From Methylovirgula sp963708155 (GTDB taxonomy: Bacteria; Pseudomonadota; Alphaproteobacteria; Rhizobiales; Beijerinckiaceae): DNA of 64,000 nucleotides. A program made the translations under genes and the position numbers. This document shows positions 37,475 through 46,826 of the stretch, one piece after another (position 1 is the stretch's first letter; every line of letters begins with the position of its first letter). The stretch spans positions 2,542,001 to 2,606,000 of the forward strand of contig OY970183.1 in the NCBI GenBank assembly GCA_963708155.1, in the 5' to 3' direction. Under the pieces are notes generated by a model, which saw only the letters and a program-made list of their open reading frames with translations, was not told where the DNA came from and ran no database searches.

Positions 37475-38401
37475 CTAAAGCAAGGCTTGCGCGGCAAGTC
37501 CGGCGGCGAAGACCAGTCCGGCATCGCGATTTGAACGAAAAACCGTAAGCGCCGAGCGCGGATCGGCCGGATCGAGCCGGATGATCTGCCAAAGGAAATG
37601 CCCGCCGAGACCGAGCCAGCCGACGAGCGCCCATCCGCGCGCGGCGCCGGCGGCAAAGAGCGCGATGCCGATCAAGGCGAAGGCGGCGACATAGAACAGG
37701 CCGACCGCCTCCCGCACGCGGCTGCCGAACCGCAGCGCGGTCGATTTCACCCCGGCGATGAGATCGTCTTCAATGTCCTGCAGGGCGTAGATCGTGTCAT
37801 AGCCGATCGTCCAGCAGATGCCGCCCGCGTAGAGGAAGACGGCCGTCCAGGCGAGGCTCGCCATTTCCGCCGCCCAGCCGACCAATGCCCCGAAGGCGAA
37901 GGCGAGGCCGAGCACGGCCTGCGGCCAGAAGGTGACGCGCTTCATCAACGGATAGACAGCGACGATGGCGAGCGAGGCGGGCGCCAGAGCGATGGTGAAC
38001 CCGTTGAAGCAGAGGAGAACCGCCAACCCGACAAGCACCTGCGCGCCGAGAAACAGCGCCGCGCTGCGCCCGCTGATCCGGCCCGAGGCGAGCGGCCGAT
38101 TGCGGGTACGCTCGACCTTGGCGTCGATGTTGCGGTCGAGGATGTCGTTATAGGTCGTGCCCGCCCCGCGCATCGCCACCGCGCCGATCAGAAACAGCGC
38201 GAGATGCCAGAGATTAGGCGGCGTATGTTTCACATTGCTGGCGAGTAAAGAGGCCCACCAGCACGGCAGGAGAAGCAGCCACCAGCCGATTGGCCGGTCG
38301 AGCCGCGCGAGCTGGATAAAAGGCTGCCAGCTGGTCGGCGCATGGCGAAGCAGGGACAGCCCGGCAGCGTCGGGCAAGCTGGCGCCGGGCGATGAACTCA
38401 T
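37475..38401 (-). CDS. ubiA: 4-hydroxybenzoate polyprenyltransferase
   Basis: 308 residues from ATG 38401 (MSSSPGASLP). UbiA family: first Asp-rich motif NDILDRNIDAKVERTRNRPLASG and second DTIYALQDIEDDLIAGVKSTA, with LARLDRPIGWWLLLLPCWWA at the start, all typical of ubiquinone-pathway UbiA rather than the UbiA domain of the arabinose trio. About eight or nine membrane helices. Its start overlaps the upstream exported-protein gene by ATGA. Confidence 0.92.
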   Translation of the reverse strand: MSSSPGASLPDAAGLSLLRHAPTSWQPFIQLARLDRPIGWWLLLLPCWWASLLASNVKHTPPNLWHLALFLIGAVAMRGAGTTYNDILDRNIDAKVERTRNRPLASGRISGRSAALFLGAQVLVGLAVLLCFNGFTIALAPASLAIVAVYPLMKRVTFWPQAVLGLAFAFGALVGWAAEMASLAWTAVFLYAGGICWTIGYDTIYALQDIEDDLIAGVKSTALRFGSRVREAVGLFYVAAFALIGIALFAAGAARGWALVGWLGLGGHFLWQIIRLDPADPRSALTVFRSNRDAGLVFAAGLAAQALL

Positions 38402-38868
38402 AGAGGTCCGGTCGGCAGTTTCTGACCGCCGAGCAGCGAGTCGCCTCCCGATTGCTGATTTTTCTTTTCCTGGGCGGCGAAGGCGCAGGCCTTGCCCGCG
38501 ATCTCCTTCGAATGATTGTAGCTCTTGTCGAGAGTCATGATCGCTTCGTCGGGGACGGAGCACCAATCCTTGTTCTTGTTCAGGTAATCGAGCAGCGCCT
38601 TTTCGGATTCGGCAAGGGCGCGGAACTTCGGGCAGGAGAGGGCCGGATCAAGCTGGCCTTTGGCGGAGGTTTTGGCGAGCTTGTTCAGCGCCTGGATGAT
38701 GTCCATGCGCTTCTTGGACAGATTGCCGATATCCTCGCTGCATTCGGCCGCCTTGGCGGGTTGGCTCAGGCCGAGCGAAAGGGAGAATGTCAGCGGCGCC
38801 ACCACTGCGGTCAGCGCTAGCCCGGCCAAAGCCAGAGCCGTCCCGCGCGTTCGGAAAAGCTCGTACAT
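38398..38868 (-). CDS. Exported hypothetical protein upstream of ubiA
   Basis: 156 residues. Signal peptide with a hydrophobic core (ALALAGLALTAVVAPLTFSL) and cleavage near AKA|AE. The mature domain is helical and lysine-rich with four cysteines (AECSED, LSCPKF, DWCSVP, GKACAF). The family is not named to my knowledge, but it looks like the small conserved periplasmic protein found beside ubiA in some Rhizobiales. Coupled to ubiA by a 4-base overlap; divergent from rsmE. Confidence 0.72.
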   Translation of the reverse strand: MYELFRTRGTALALAGLALTAVVAPLTFSLSLGLSQPAKAAECSEDIGNLSKKRMDIIQALNKLAKTSAKGQLDPALSCPKFRALAESEKALLDYLNKNKDWCSVPDEAIMTLDKSYNHSKEIAGKACAFAAQEKKNQQSGGDSLLGGQKLPTGPL

Positions 38869-38956
38869 TGCTTACCCCGTAAAATGCCTTTGACTGTAAG
38901 GTGTTGGTCTCATAGCAAAATCCCCTCGCAAGGGGCAAGCGCCCGACGGAGGGTGG

Positions 38957-39703
38957 ATGGCACGCTACGACTTTACGACCCGGCGCCTATTCGTTGATGC
39001 GGCGCTCGTGGCCGAGGCGCTGATCAGTCTGCCAGCGCCCCAAGCACATTATCTGCGCAACGTATTGCGTCTTTCCGATGGCGCGGAACTCCTTGTTTTC
39101 AATGGCAGGGACGGGGAGTGGCGGGCAGCGCTCGCGCCGGCCGGGCGCAAGCAAACGAACCTGATCGTGCGCGCGAAGACACGGGCGCAGGAGCCGCCCG
39201 CCGATCTTCATTATCTCTTCGCGCCGCTGAAGCACGCACGGCTCGATTATATGGTGCAAAAAGCCGTCGAGATGGGGGCGAGCGGGCTCCAGCCGGTGCT
39301 GACCCGTTATACGCAAGCCGAACGTCTCAACGCCGGGCGCATACAGGCCAATGTCATCGAGGCGGCCGAGCAATGCGGCATCCTCGCCGTGCCGGAGGTC
39401 GCCGCGCCGCTGAAACTTGAGGCTGCTCTTGCCGCATGGCCGGCGGAGCGGCTGCTGATCTTCTGCGATGAAGAGGCGCCGGTGCAGGACCCGCTCGCCG
39501 CTTTGTCGGCGGCCGCGAAACATCGTCGGCCGCTCGCGGTATTGATTGGGCCGGAGGGCGGTTTCGACGCGGCGGAGCGCGCGGCGCTGCTGGCCCTGCC
39601 GCATGTTGTGCAAATCTCGCTCGGACCCCGGATCTTGCGGGCCGACACGGCGGCCGTCGCCGCTTTGGCCCTCGTTCAGGCAAGCCTTGGAGACTGGCGC
39701 TAG
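38957..39703 (+). CDS. rsmE: 16S rRNA (uracil-1498-N3)-methyltransferase
   Basis: 248 residues. SPOUT methyltransferase: an N-terminal PUA-like domain (RRLFVDAALVAE, HYLRNVLRLSDGAELLVFNG), then the knot domain with KHARLDYMVQKAVEMGASG, LIGPEGGFDAAERAAL (SAM-binding GPEGG) and the terminal ISLGPRILRADTAAVAAL. The family methylates U1498 in the small-subunit rRNA. Intact. In Rhizobiales it usually stands next to ubiA and gshA, as here. Confidence 0.94.
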   Translation: MARYDFTTRRLFVDAALVAEALISLPAPQAHYLRNVLRLSDGAELLVFNGRDGEWRAALAPAGRKQTNLIVRAKTRAQEPPADLHYLFAPLKHARLDYMVQKAVEMGASGLQPVLTRYTQAERLNAGRIQANVIEAAEQCGILAVPEVAAPLKLEAALAAWPAERLLIFCDEEAPVQDPLAALSAAAKHRRPLAVLIGPEGGFDAAERAALLALPHVVQISLGPRILRADTAAVAALALVQASLGDWR

Positions 39704-39887
39704 CGGCATGCGCGGGATCGCGTCTTCACGAGAGCGCGAGTGTCTCCACGATATTGCCTCAAACTGCTCTTAACCACAGTGACAGAGAGTTTGACGCAAA
39801 GCAGTCGATCGATGCGTATCGCGGTCGCCGCTGGAAGAGATTGCCGGGGCTGAGATGCTGACCGGCAATCCATCGATGGGACAGCTC

Positions 39888-40217
39888 ATGTCGCAACATA
39901 CGCGCCTTCCTGTTGGCTTGGTCTGCGTCGCTTCGAGTTTATTGATTTCTGTTTTCATCACCCCGGCATTCGCCTTCGGCCCCTGCGCGGCTTATGGGCC
40001 AGACTTCGCTCTCGTCGAAGGGACGCATAGCTGCGTGCGCATCGGCGGCCATCTCCGCGTACAGTTCGGCGAGCCTGTCGAAGACTTTCATTTCAGCGCC
40101 AACCACTTCGGCGCCGCTGCGACCTCCGCCGCGTTGCGCAGCGACGGCGCGGGCTACCCGGATATTGTCGAGCCGCGTCATGTGCGCGTCGATACGACTG
40201 AAGAATCGTATCGCTAG
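39888..40217 (+). CDS. Small exported protein resembling a porin N-terminus
   Basis: 109 residues from ATG 39888 (MSQHTRLPVG). A signal peptide (VASSLLISVFITPAFA) is followed by CAAYGPDFALVEGTHSC and VRIGGHLRVQFG. This closely recalls the plug at the start of mature alphaproteobacterial porins (C-x-YG-x-F-x-x-x-PGTDTC-x-x-x-GG-x-x-R). No barrel follows; the protein stops at TAG 40217. It is either a truncated porin remnant or an independent small periplasmic protein of that design. It ends inside the convergent gshA end. Confidence 0.6.
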   Translation: MSQHTRLPVGLVCVASSLLISVFITPAFAFGPCAAYGPDFALVEGTHSCVRIGGHLRVQFGEPVEDFHFSANHFGAAATSAALRSDGAGYPDIVEPRHVRVDTTEESYR

Positions 40218-41592
40218 AAGGCGCATTCCGTAAAAGCCGGATCGACGTTACCGTTCCATTTCGTCTTGAACAGGTGGATCAGGTTTTCCGCTTGGCTTTT
40301 GCCGGATGCGACCGCCTCGAGCGGTTGCAGGAACAACGTTTCGTCCTGGCCCTTCGCGTCGCGGATGGCACGTCGTGCGAGACCGGCGCGCGCGAGCGCC
40401 AGAACATCTTGCGCGATCTCTCGCAATGGGCGTCCAGCGATGTTCGCCGCGAGTCCCAGGCGCGGCACGTCCGCGCGCAAAGCCTCCCGCTCGGCGGCGT
40501 TCCATTCCTTGACGATCTCCCACGCGCCGTCGAGCGCCTGCGCATCATAGAAGAGCCCGACGACAGAATGCCGGAAGGGCGGTCAGGAATGTCTGCGGTC
40601 CCGCATCGGCGCCCCGCATCTCGAGATAGCGCTTGAGCCGCACCTCGGGGAAGATCGTCGAGAGATGGTTGGCCCAATCCGCCAGCGTGGCATGCTCGCC
40701 GGGGAGAGCGGCAAGGCGGCCGGCGAGGAGATCGCGGAAGTTCGCGCCGGCGACATCGTGATAATGCTCGCCGCGTTTGACGAAATACATGGGCACATCA
40801 AGCGCGTAATCGACATAGCGCTCGAAGCCCATGCCGGGCTCGAAGGCAAAGGGCAGCATGCCGGTGCGCGCGGCATCCGTATGGCGCCAGATTTCCGAAC
40901 GCATCGACAGGAAGCCGTTGAGCTTGCCGTCGGTGAATGGCGAATTGGCGAAGAGGGCGGTGATCAGGGGCTGCAGCGCGAGTGCGACGCGCAGCTTCTT
41001 CACCATGTCGGCTTCGCTGGAAAAATCGAAATTCGTCTGCACCGTGCAGGTGCGGAACATCATGTCGAGGCCAAGCGTGCCGACCTTCGGCATGTAACGC
41101 GCCATAATCTCGTAGCGCTGCTTTGGCATCATCGGGCGCCTCGGCGCGCGTCCACTTCGGGCTCATGCCGAGATCGAGAAAGCCGATATCGAGCGGTGCC
41201 GGAAACCTTCCTCAGGGCGGCGAAATACCAGTCGAACTCCGCCTTGGTCGCATGCGCATCGGCGCGCGGAGCCCCGGAAAGCTCGAATTGGCCGCCGGGC
41301 TCGAGCGAGACGGCACCATTGGCCTCGTCATAAAGGCCGATAATATGACCCTGCCTCGACGATCGGGGCCCAGCCGAGTTCGCTTTGCATGCCTTCGAGC
41401 AGGGCGCGGATGCCGCCCTGCGCGCCGCGGCCTGCATAGGGCACCGGTCGCAGGTCGCGCGCGATAGAAGGGAAGCTTTTCGTGCTCGGTGCCGATGCGG
41501 AATTCGGCCGGCGGTTTCGCGCCGGCTTCGCACCAGGCAACAAGCTGATCACGCGACGTAACGGGCGTCGGATCGGAAACGTCGCGGGCCAT
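40214..41592 (-). CDS. gshA: Glutamate-cysteine ligase (plant/alpha type), several frameshifts
   Basis: First enzyme of glutathione synthesis, GCS2 family, about 458 residues. From ATG 41592: FRIGTEHEKLPFY, then across frames GGIRALLEGMQSELGW, GHIIGLYDEANGAVSLEPGGQFELSG-type core, TCTVQTNFDFSSEADMVKK, FANSPFTDGKLNGFLSMRS, PGMGFERYVDYALDVPMYF, RLKRYLEMRGAD, and ending LFKTKWNGNVDPAFTECAF at TAG 40214. At least five extra bases are needed (for example near 41468, 41345, 41200, 41133 and 40560). It is the only such gene seen, so true inactivation would abolish glutathione synthesis. Confidence 0.88.
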
Positions 41593-41926
41593 GAAATGCT
41601 TTCGTTGATCTGTTCGCGGGAGGGAATGGACTCGGCCGGCCTATCTGAAAGACGTCGTGAGACTGTTATGTAGATATATCAGCTCTCTGCGTTTTATCTT
41701 TCAGATTCTACATCAGCCGCGGGGAGGTCGTCCGCGCCCCCGCGGCGCCACGCAAAATAAGCACCGCCGGATCGGCCCGCAATGGGAAGGCCACCGCATT
41801 TTGTCCAAGCGGCCCAAAAGCGCCGCCGCGAGGATGGGCGATTTCTCTCGAGAACCCATAAGTTTGAGAACGGCCGCTTAAGATTTTTTCCATCGCTCCC
41901 CGGCAGACTGCGACGTGGAGAGCCCT
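41593..41926. other. Intergenic region gshA-pilin
   Basis: About 330 bases. It contains one strong hairpin, GCCGCGGGG (41716-41724) / CCCCGCGGC (41738-41746), 13-base loop, with no T-run. No gene supportable. Confidence 0.45.
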
Positions 41927-42092
41927 ATGAATTTGATTCTGCGGTTTATTCGCGATGAGTGCGGTGCCACATCGATTGAATATGCTTTGATCGGCTGTGT
42001 CGTCTCGGTTGCCATCGTCGCCGCGGTGCGCGCCGTTGGCGTGGCGCTGCAGAACAAATTCTACGGCCCGATCAGCTCGAATTCTGTCGTAG
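41927..42092 (+). CDS. Flp/Fap-type pilin subunit, frame break near the end
   Basis: Type IVb pilin of about 54 residues after correction. MNLILRFIRDECG is followed by the class-III signal cleavage motif G|ATSIEYALIG and one hydrophobic helix (CVVSVAIVAAVRAVGVAL). As read, the frame has no stop until 42469, giving an unlikely Arg/Ser/Pro-rich 125-residue tail antisense to the DUF937 gene. Removing one base gives TAG at 42090-42092 and a normal Flp length. No tad/cpa assembly genes are in the window, so this is an orphan pilin locus. Confidence 0.75.
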
Positions 42093-42144
42093 GGTGGCGC
42101 GCTCCGCGACTTTCGCGTTCCAGAGCGCGCCGGTCGTCGCGGGT

Positions 42145-42888
42145 TCAGCGGTTGCTGTTGAGGATCTTGCCGATCTCGTCCTGCAAGCCTGATTGCGAAA
42201 TGCTCGCCGGCAGATTGCCCGTCTGGAACATATTCGTCAGCGAGCTGAGCGCGGAGCCGAGCGAGGAATTCGCCGGAGCGCTCGCCGGGGCGTTGCCAGC
42301 TCCACCGCCGCCCAGAAAACTGCTCAGGATGTTCGTCAGCGTGCCGAGAAGGCCGCCGCTGCTGCTGCTCGCGCCGCCTGCGGATCCCGTCGCGCCGCCG
42401 AGGATCGAGCCGAGATTGCCCTGTTCAGCTGCGCTGGCCAGTTGGCCTAAAGCGCCACTGAGCCCCTGATTGCGGAGCGAGGCGGCGAGGCCGCCAATCG
42501 CGAGGGACGTGACCACGGGCAGGATCTGCAAGAGAACATCGGGGCGAATGCCGGTCGCAGCCGAGGCGCGTTCCACGATTTGCTGAACGATGTGGTTGGA
42601 GCCCAGAATTTGCGACAGCGTATCGCTGCTTTTCTGCGTGGCATCCGGTGAGGGCGCCGCGCTCGGATTGTTGAAGGACGTCTGGTGCACGCTATCGGTC
42701 GCGGCCGAGATGACCGAGCCAAGCGTGCCGGGGTTGGTGGCGGCCTTGGTCAGGCCAGCGGAAATGGCGGGGATCAGGGCCTGAACGGCCGCCTGTGCCT
42801 GCTCCGGCGAAAGGCCAAAACGCTGAGCAATGTTGTTGATCGCCTGGCCGCCCTGCGCACTTTGCAGAATATCACTCAAGTTGGACAT
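42145..42888 (-). CDS. DUF937-family protein
   Basis: 247 residues from ATG 42888, with GGAGG upstream. N-terminal DUF937 repeat: INNIAQRFGLSPEQAQAAVQALIPAISAGL, then a second helical copy around IRPDVLLQILPVVTSLAIGG, a Gly/Ser-rich low-complexity stretch (SAGGASSSSGGLLG) and a helical tail. No signal peptide. The function of the family is unknown; YidB of E. coli is a member. Faces the pilin gene tail-to-tail. Confidence 0.75.
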   Translation of the reverse strand: MSNLSDILQSAQGGQAINNIAQRFGLSPEQAQAAVQALIPAISAGLTKAATNPGTLGSVISAATDSVHQTSFNNPSAAPSPDATQKSSDTLSQILGSNHIVQQIVERASAATGIRPDVLLQILPVVTSLAIGGLAASLRNQGLSGALGQLASAAEQGNLGSILGGATGSAGGASSSSGGLLGTLTNILSSFLGGGGAGNAPASAPANSSLGSALSSLTNMFQTGNLPASISQSGLQDEIGKILNSNR

Positions 42889-43082
42889 GCACGAACCTCC
42901 TCGCTGCCGGTCAATTTCGTCGCGGTCAATTTGCCGCCACCGTGTCGCGCGCGGCAATCCTACGTTGTTGATTGCGAATTTGCGAGAGGTGACCCGAAGC
43001 AGCCGGTCCACAATGCACACGATCGCGTGTCGCCCCATAGCGACAACTTATGACATTGATTTTACGGATGTTTCAACTCGGC

Positions 43083-44130
43083 TTAATGGGCTTTCTTGCC
43101 GAAGATGAATTGCTGCGGATTTTCCTGGACGGACCGGATGACCACGTCGAGGTCCTGCAGGGCCTTGCGGCCGTCCACCGCGAGGCCCTCGTACTGGCGC
43201 AGGCCGGCTGCTGCTGAAATGATTGAGGTTGGCGGTCAATTCCTTGGTGCGCGTGTCGAGGTTATCGGCCAGCGTGTGGATCGATTTTGCCGCTTCCGCG
43301 ACCTCCTCGAAAGCGCCCTTCGAATCTGTCGTCTTGAAGAAGCCGTTGAGGCTCGTCAGCACGGTGTCCACCTTGTCGGCCGCTTTGTTGAGCTTCGCGG
43401 AAAGCTCGGACAAATCGTTGATCATCGACTTCACCTGATTGGGGTCGATAGCTTTCACGACATGGTCGCTGTCGTCCGCGAGCGTCGCCAGTTTTGCGGA
43501 AAGGGGACCGATCTCCTTGCCCACCTCCGTCATCGCGGAGAGGAATTGCTTCACCCCGTCGGAATTCGCGGCGAGCGCGTCGGAGAACTTCTGGATATTC
43601 TTGATCGAAGCGTTGAGCGGCGCCGAATTGTCGTCGAGGAGCTTGTTCGCCTTGGTCAGCAGGTCGGAGGCCTGTCCGGTGATCGAACGCGCGGCTTCCA
43701 TCAAATCCTGAAAGCCGGAGCGTTCGGCTATGATGACGGGCGGCCCGCTCGCCGGTGTCGGCAGGGGCGGCGCGTTGACGTCTCCGCCGGAGAGCGCAAC
43801 GGACTGCACGCCGGTGAAGCCGCTCGATTCGAGGCGCGCCTTGGTGTCAGCGCGAATGGGCACCCGCGCATCGACGCGGATCAAGGCATAGACATGCGCC
43901 GGGTCTTGCGGCTCGAGATTGATCTCGGTGACCTCGCCGACACGCACGCCATTGAAGAGCACGAAGCCGCCGCGTCCGAGGCCGGCAATCGAACCCGTAA
44001 AGACCACTTTATAGGTGTGCGTGCCCTGCGGCTGACTGGTTCCCGAAAGCCAATAAACGGTGAAGAACCCGACCGCGATGATGGCCAGGGTGAAGGCGCC
44101 GATCAGAGCATAATGGGCCCGCGTTTCCAT
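43083..44130 (-). CDS. MlaD-like MCE-domain lipid-binding protein, frameshifted near end
   Basis: 348 residues after removing one base near 43204. An N-terminal anchor (ALIGAFTLAIIAVGFFTVYWL) and one MCE domain (VVFTGSIAGLGRGGFVLFNGVRVGEV...ARLESSGFTGVQSVALSGG) are followed by a long helical region of amphipathic heptads. The corrected C-terminus reads QYEGLAVDG, VVIRSVQENPQQFIFGKK. It is the periplasmic lipid-shuttling part of the ABC system encoded by the two upstream genes. Confidence 0.86.
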
Positions 44131-44143
44131 GAATCCTCGTTCT

Positions 44144-44986
44144 TCAACGCACCGGCAGGGGCGCTGCGCGCGCCTGCGGACGCGAGGCCGCGTCCGCCTG
44201 CCGGGCACGCTTGCCGTGGAAGTAATTGCGCAGCCAGGGATGCTCCGAGGCCAGCATGGTGCTGATTGGCCCTGTCGCGATCACTTTGCCATCGGCGAGG
44301 GCGGCGACACGGTCGCAGACCGCATAAAGGCTGTCGAGATCGTGCGTCACCATGAACACGGTGAGGCCAAGGGTCTTCTGTAATGTGGCGATCAATTCGT
44401 CGAATTCGGCGGCGCCGATGGGGTCGAGGCCGGAGGTCGGCTCGTCGAGAAACACCAATTCGGGGTCGAGCGCCAGCGCACGCGCCAAGGCCGCACGCTT
44501 GATCATGCCGCCCGATAACTCGGAAGGATATTTGTCCGCCGCGTCGGGCTGCAGACCGACAAGCTCGATCTTCAGCATTGCGAGTTCGTCGGCGAGGCGT
44601 CCGGTGAGCCGCAAATGCTCGCGCAGCGGGAGCTGCACGTTTTGCTTTACCGTGAGGCCGGAGAATAGCGCGCCCATCTGGAACATCACGCCGAAGCGCC
44701 GTTCGAGCTGTTTGCGGGTCTTCAGATCGAGCGTGTCGAGGTCGGCGCCGAAGACTTCGATCGAGCCGCGCTGCTTCGGCGTCAGGCCGAGAATAGTGCG
44801 GGTCAGCACCGATTTGCCCATGCCGGAGCCGCCGACAAAACCCATCACTTCGCCCTTGCGGACATCGAGGTCGAGACCATCGAGGATGATCTTGTCGCCG
44901 AAGGCGACGGAAAGATCGCGCACCTTGATGGCGAGCGGCGCGCCGGCTTCGGTCTGCGTGGGGGCGGGGAGGACGATCTCGGCCAT
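44144..44986 (-). CDS. MlaF-like ABC transporter ATPase
   Basis: 280 residues from ATG 44986. Walker A GGSGMGKSVLTRTI, signature LSGGMIKRAALARALALDP, Walker B LVFLDEPTSGLDPIG and H-loop FMVTHDLDSL. Energises lipid transfer by the MlaE-like permease. The C-terminal tail ends in a basic, Arg/Ala-rich extension. Lies 2 bases from the permease stop and 13 bases before the MCE gene. Confidence 0.9.
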   Translation of the reverse strand: MAEIVLPAPTQTEAGAPLAIKVRDLSVAFGDKIILDGLDLDVRKGEVMGFVGGSGMGKSVLTRTILGLTPKQRGSIEVFGADLDTLDLKTRKQLERRFGVMFQMGALFSGLTVKQNVQLPLREHLRLTGRLADELAMLKIELVGLQPDAADKYPSELSGGMIKRAALARALALDPELVFLDEPTSGLDPIGAAEFDELIATLQKTLGLTVFMVTHDLDSLYAVCDRVAALADGKVIATGPISTMLASEHPWLRNYFHGKRARQADAASRPQARAAPLPVR

Positions 44987-44988
44987 GC

Positions 44989-46122
44989 TCAGAAACGGAT
45001 CGAGCTGAAGAAGATGGAGAAAATGCCGTCCACGACGATGACCATGAAGATCGATTTGACGACCGAGGCCGTCACCTGCCGGCCGAGCGATTCCGCCGAG
45101 CCCGCGACATTGAAACCCTCGGTCGATGCGATGAGGCCGATGACAAGCGCCATGAACGGCGCCTTGATGATGCCAACCCAGAAATCGCTCGTATCGACGG
45201 CGTTTTGCAAGTGGGTCAGGAAATTCTCCGGCGTGATGCCGCCGTAGCCCCAGGCGACAAGCATGCCGCCGAAGAGCGCCGCCGTATTGGCGACAATGGT
45301 GAGCGCCGGCAGCCCCAAGATCAGCGCGATAAGCCGCGGCACGACCAAGACTTCGATCGGCTGGAGGCCCATGACATGCAGGGCGTCGATCTCCTCGCGC
45401 ATTTTCATCGCGCCAAGCTCGGCCGTGATAGCGGAGCCGGAGCGGCCGGCGATCATGATCGAGGTCAGCAGCACGCCAAGCTCGCGCATCGTCAACATGC
45501 CGACGAGGTCGATGGCATAGGTCGGCGCGCCGAAACGTTGCAGCAGATAGATGCCGCGCTGCGCGACGATGCCGCCGACCAGAAAATTGATCAACGCGAT
45601 GATCGGCAGGCTGCGGAAGGCGAAATTCTCGAAATGAAAGATGACCGAGTTGCCGCGAAAGCGCGACGGCATCAGCAGTGTGCGTCCGAGGCTGGCGATC
45701 ACCTCGCCAAAAAACGAGGTCGCATTGAAAATGTCGCGCCCGGTCGTGACGAGGCTTTCGCCGACATCGGCGGCAATCTCGAAACCGAGATTCTTGCGCC
45801 TCTGCGGGAATTCGGGAAATGTCCGGTAGCGCGCTTCCGACAAAAGGATTTGAAATTCGGGCCGTACACGCTCGAACCGCGTCTCGATGCCCCAATCGCG
45901 CAGATCCTGCCGCGTGCGATCGATCAAAAAGGCGCCGGACGTATCGAGCCGTTCGACCTCGCCGAGGTCGAACACCGCCTGCGCCGCGCCGCGCGCTTCC
46001 GTTATGAGGGCTTCGACCCTCTCCTGAAGCGCCCGCGCGCCGTCGATCGTCCAGCTTCCGGCGAAACGGAAATGCAGGGCGTCGTCGGTCCAGGCGCTTG
46101 AAAAATCCGGGATTTGCGGCAT
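44989..46122 (-). CDS. MlaE-like ABC permease with N-terminal STAS domain
   Basis: 377 residues. Residues 1-110 form a STAS-like domain (WTIDGARALQERVEALI, VFDLGEVERLDTSGAFLID), a fusion known in alphaproteobacterial MlaE proteins; here it replaces a separate MlaB. The remainder is the MlaE permease with six helices and the motif GSAITAELGAMKMREEIDALHVMG. Together with the ATPase and MCE protein it forms a lipid-trafficking complex at the inner membrane. Confidence 0.9.
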   Translation of the reverse strand: MPQIPDFSSAWTDDALHFRFAGSWTIDGARALQERVEALITEARGAAQAVFDLGEVERLDTSGAFLIDRTRQDLRDWGIETRFERVRPEFQILLSEARYRTFPEFPQRRKNLGFEIAADVGESLVTTGRDIFNATSFFGEVIASLGRTLLMPSRFRGNSVIFHFENFAFRSLPIIALINFLVGGIVAQRGIYLLQRFGAPTYAIDLVGMLTMRELGVLLTSIMIAGRSGSAITAELGAMKMREEIDALHVMGLQPIEVLVVPRLIALILGLPALTIVANTAALFGGMLVAWGYGGITPENFLTHLQNAVDTSDFWVGIIKAPFMALVIGLIASTEGFNVAGSAESLGRQVTASVVKSIFMVIVVDGIFSIFFSSIRF

Positions 46123-46248
46123 CTGCCCGATCTGCCGGAGGCTAAGCTGATTTGGCCTCGTTTAACGGGCTCTCGCGGCAAAGTCGAGGCAAGAGCCAGG
46201 GCATGTCACCGGCGAATCAGGGGATTCTCAAGGCCCATATGAAGTTCG

Positions 46249-46464
46249 CTAATGGACCGGTTCGCCGCGATCGTTGACCACCCGCGCAGTCTCATGACCG
46301 CAATCACAGCAAGCCAGAACCTGACGGCGATGCTGAGCATGAAATTCCGGCCCCCGGCGCATGACCTTCATTTCCCCTCTGCATTTGGGACAAGCGGAGT
46401 GCGTCCGGATGCCGAAGGCGACAGGCGAGAGCGGAAGGCTGGAGTAGGCTGCGAGCATGGTCAT
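46249..46464 (-). CDS. Small CxxC zinc-ribbon-like protein
   Basis: 71 residues. CPKCRGEMKVMRRGPEF and VLACCDCGHETARV provide two CxxC knuckles, enough for one zinc site; the pattern resembles short rubredoxin/zinc-ribbon proteins. The N-terminal 20 residues may be non-coding, as a later start is possible. No family name recognised. It stands alone. Confidence 0.55.
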   Translation of the reverse strand: MTMLAAYSSLPLSPVAFGIRTHSACPKCRGEMKVMRRGPEFHAQHRRQVLACCDCGHETARVVNDRGEPVH

Positions 46465-46529
46465 GATCCAGAAAATTGCGGAACTTTGATAGAACTGTTC
46501 CGCCGCCGATCGGTTCCCATGGGGTGCAT

Positions 46530-46715
46530 CTACGTGCGGTCGAGCTTCTTTTCGATGCGCTTGACGCCCTCAGCCAATTACTCGATCTGCTGCGAGATAT
46601 GCGCGAGGCCTTCGTAGGTCGCCTCGTGGGGCGGCCGGTGAGGTTTCGGTGCTTCGGGCTTCTTCTCAGGCTTCTTACCGAGGGTGTCTTCTTCGGGCAC
46701 TTTCCAGATGCTCAT
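46530..46715 (-). pseudogene. Small Lys/Glu/Pro-rich protein with internal stop
   Basis: ATG 46715 opens MSIWKVPEEDTLGKKPEKKP, continues PHRPPHEATYEGLAHISQQIE, meets TAA at 46578-46580, and then continues in the same frame as LAEGVKRIEKKLDRT to TAG 46530. The residues after the stop carry on an amphipathic helix (heptads of I/L), so the TAA looks like a nonsense change in a 61-residue gene. Alternatively the gene ends at 45 residues. Confidence 0.4.
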
Positions 46716-46826
46716 TGCTTCGCCTCATGTGGGGTGTCGGCGTAACGCTGAAACAGGGGCGCGGTTCCGGCCCCGACACCCGGCTCTTCAACTCCGCACA
46801 TGCCTGACGTGGAATAGGTCGCGGCC

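Noticed and set aside
43096..44265. 389-residue plus-strand frame opposite the MCE gene
   Set aside because: Shadow; the MCE protein has the anchor and domain motifs.
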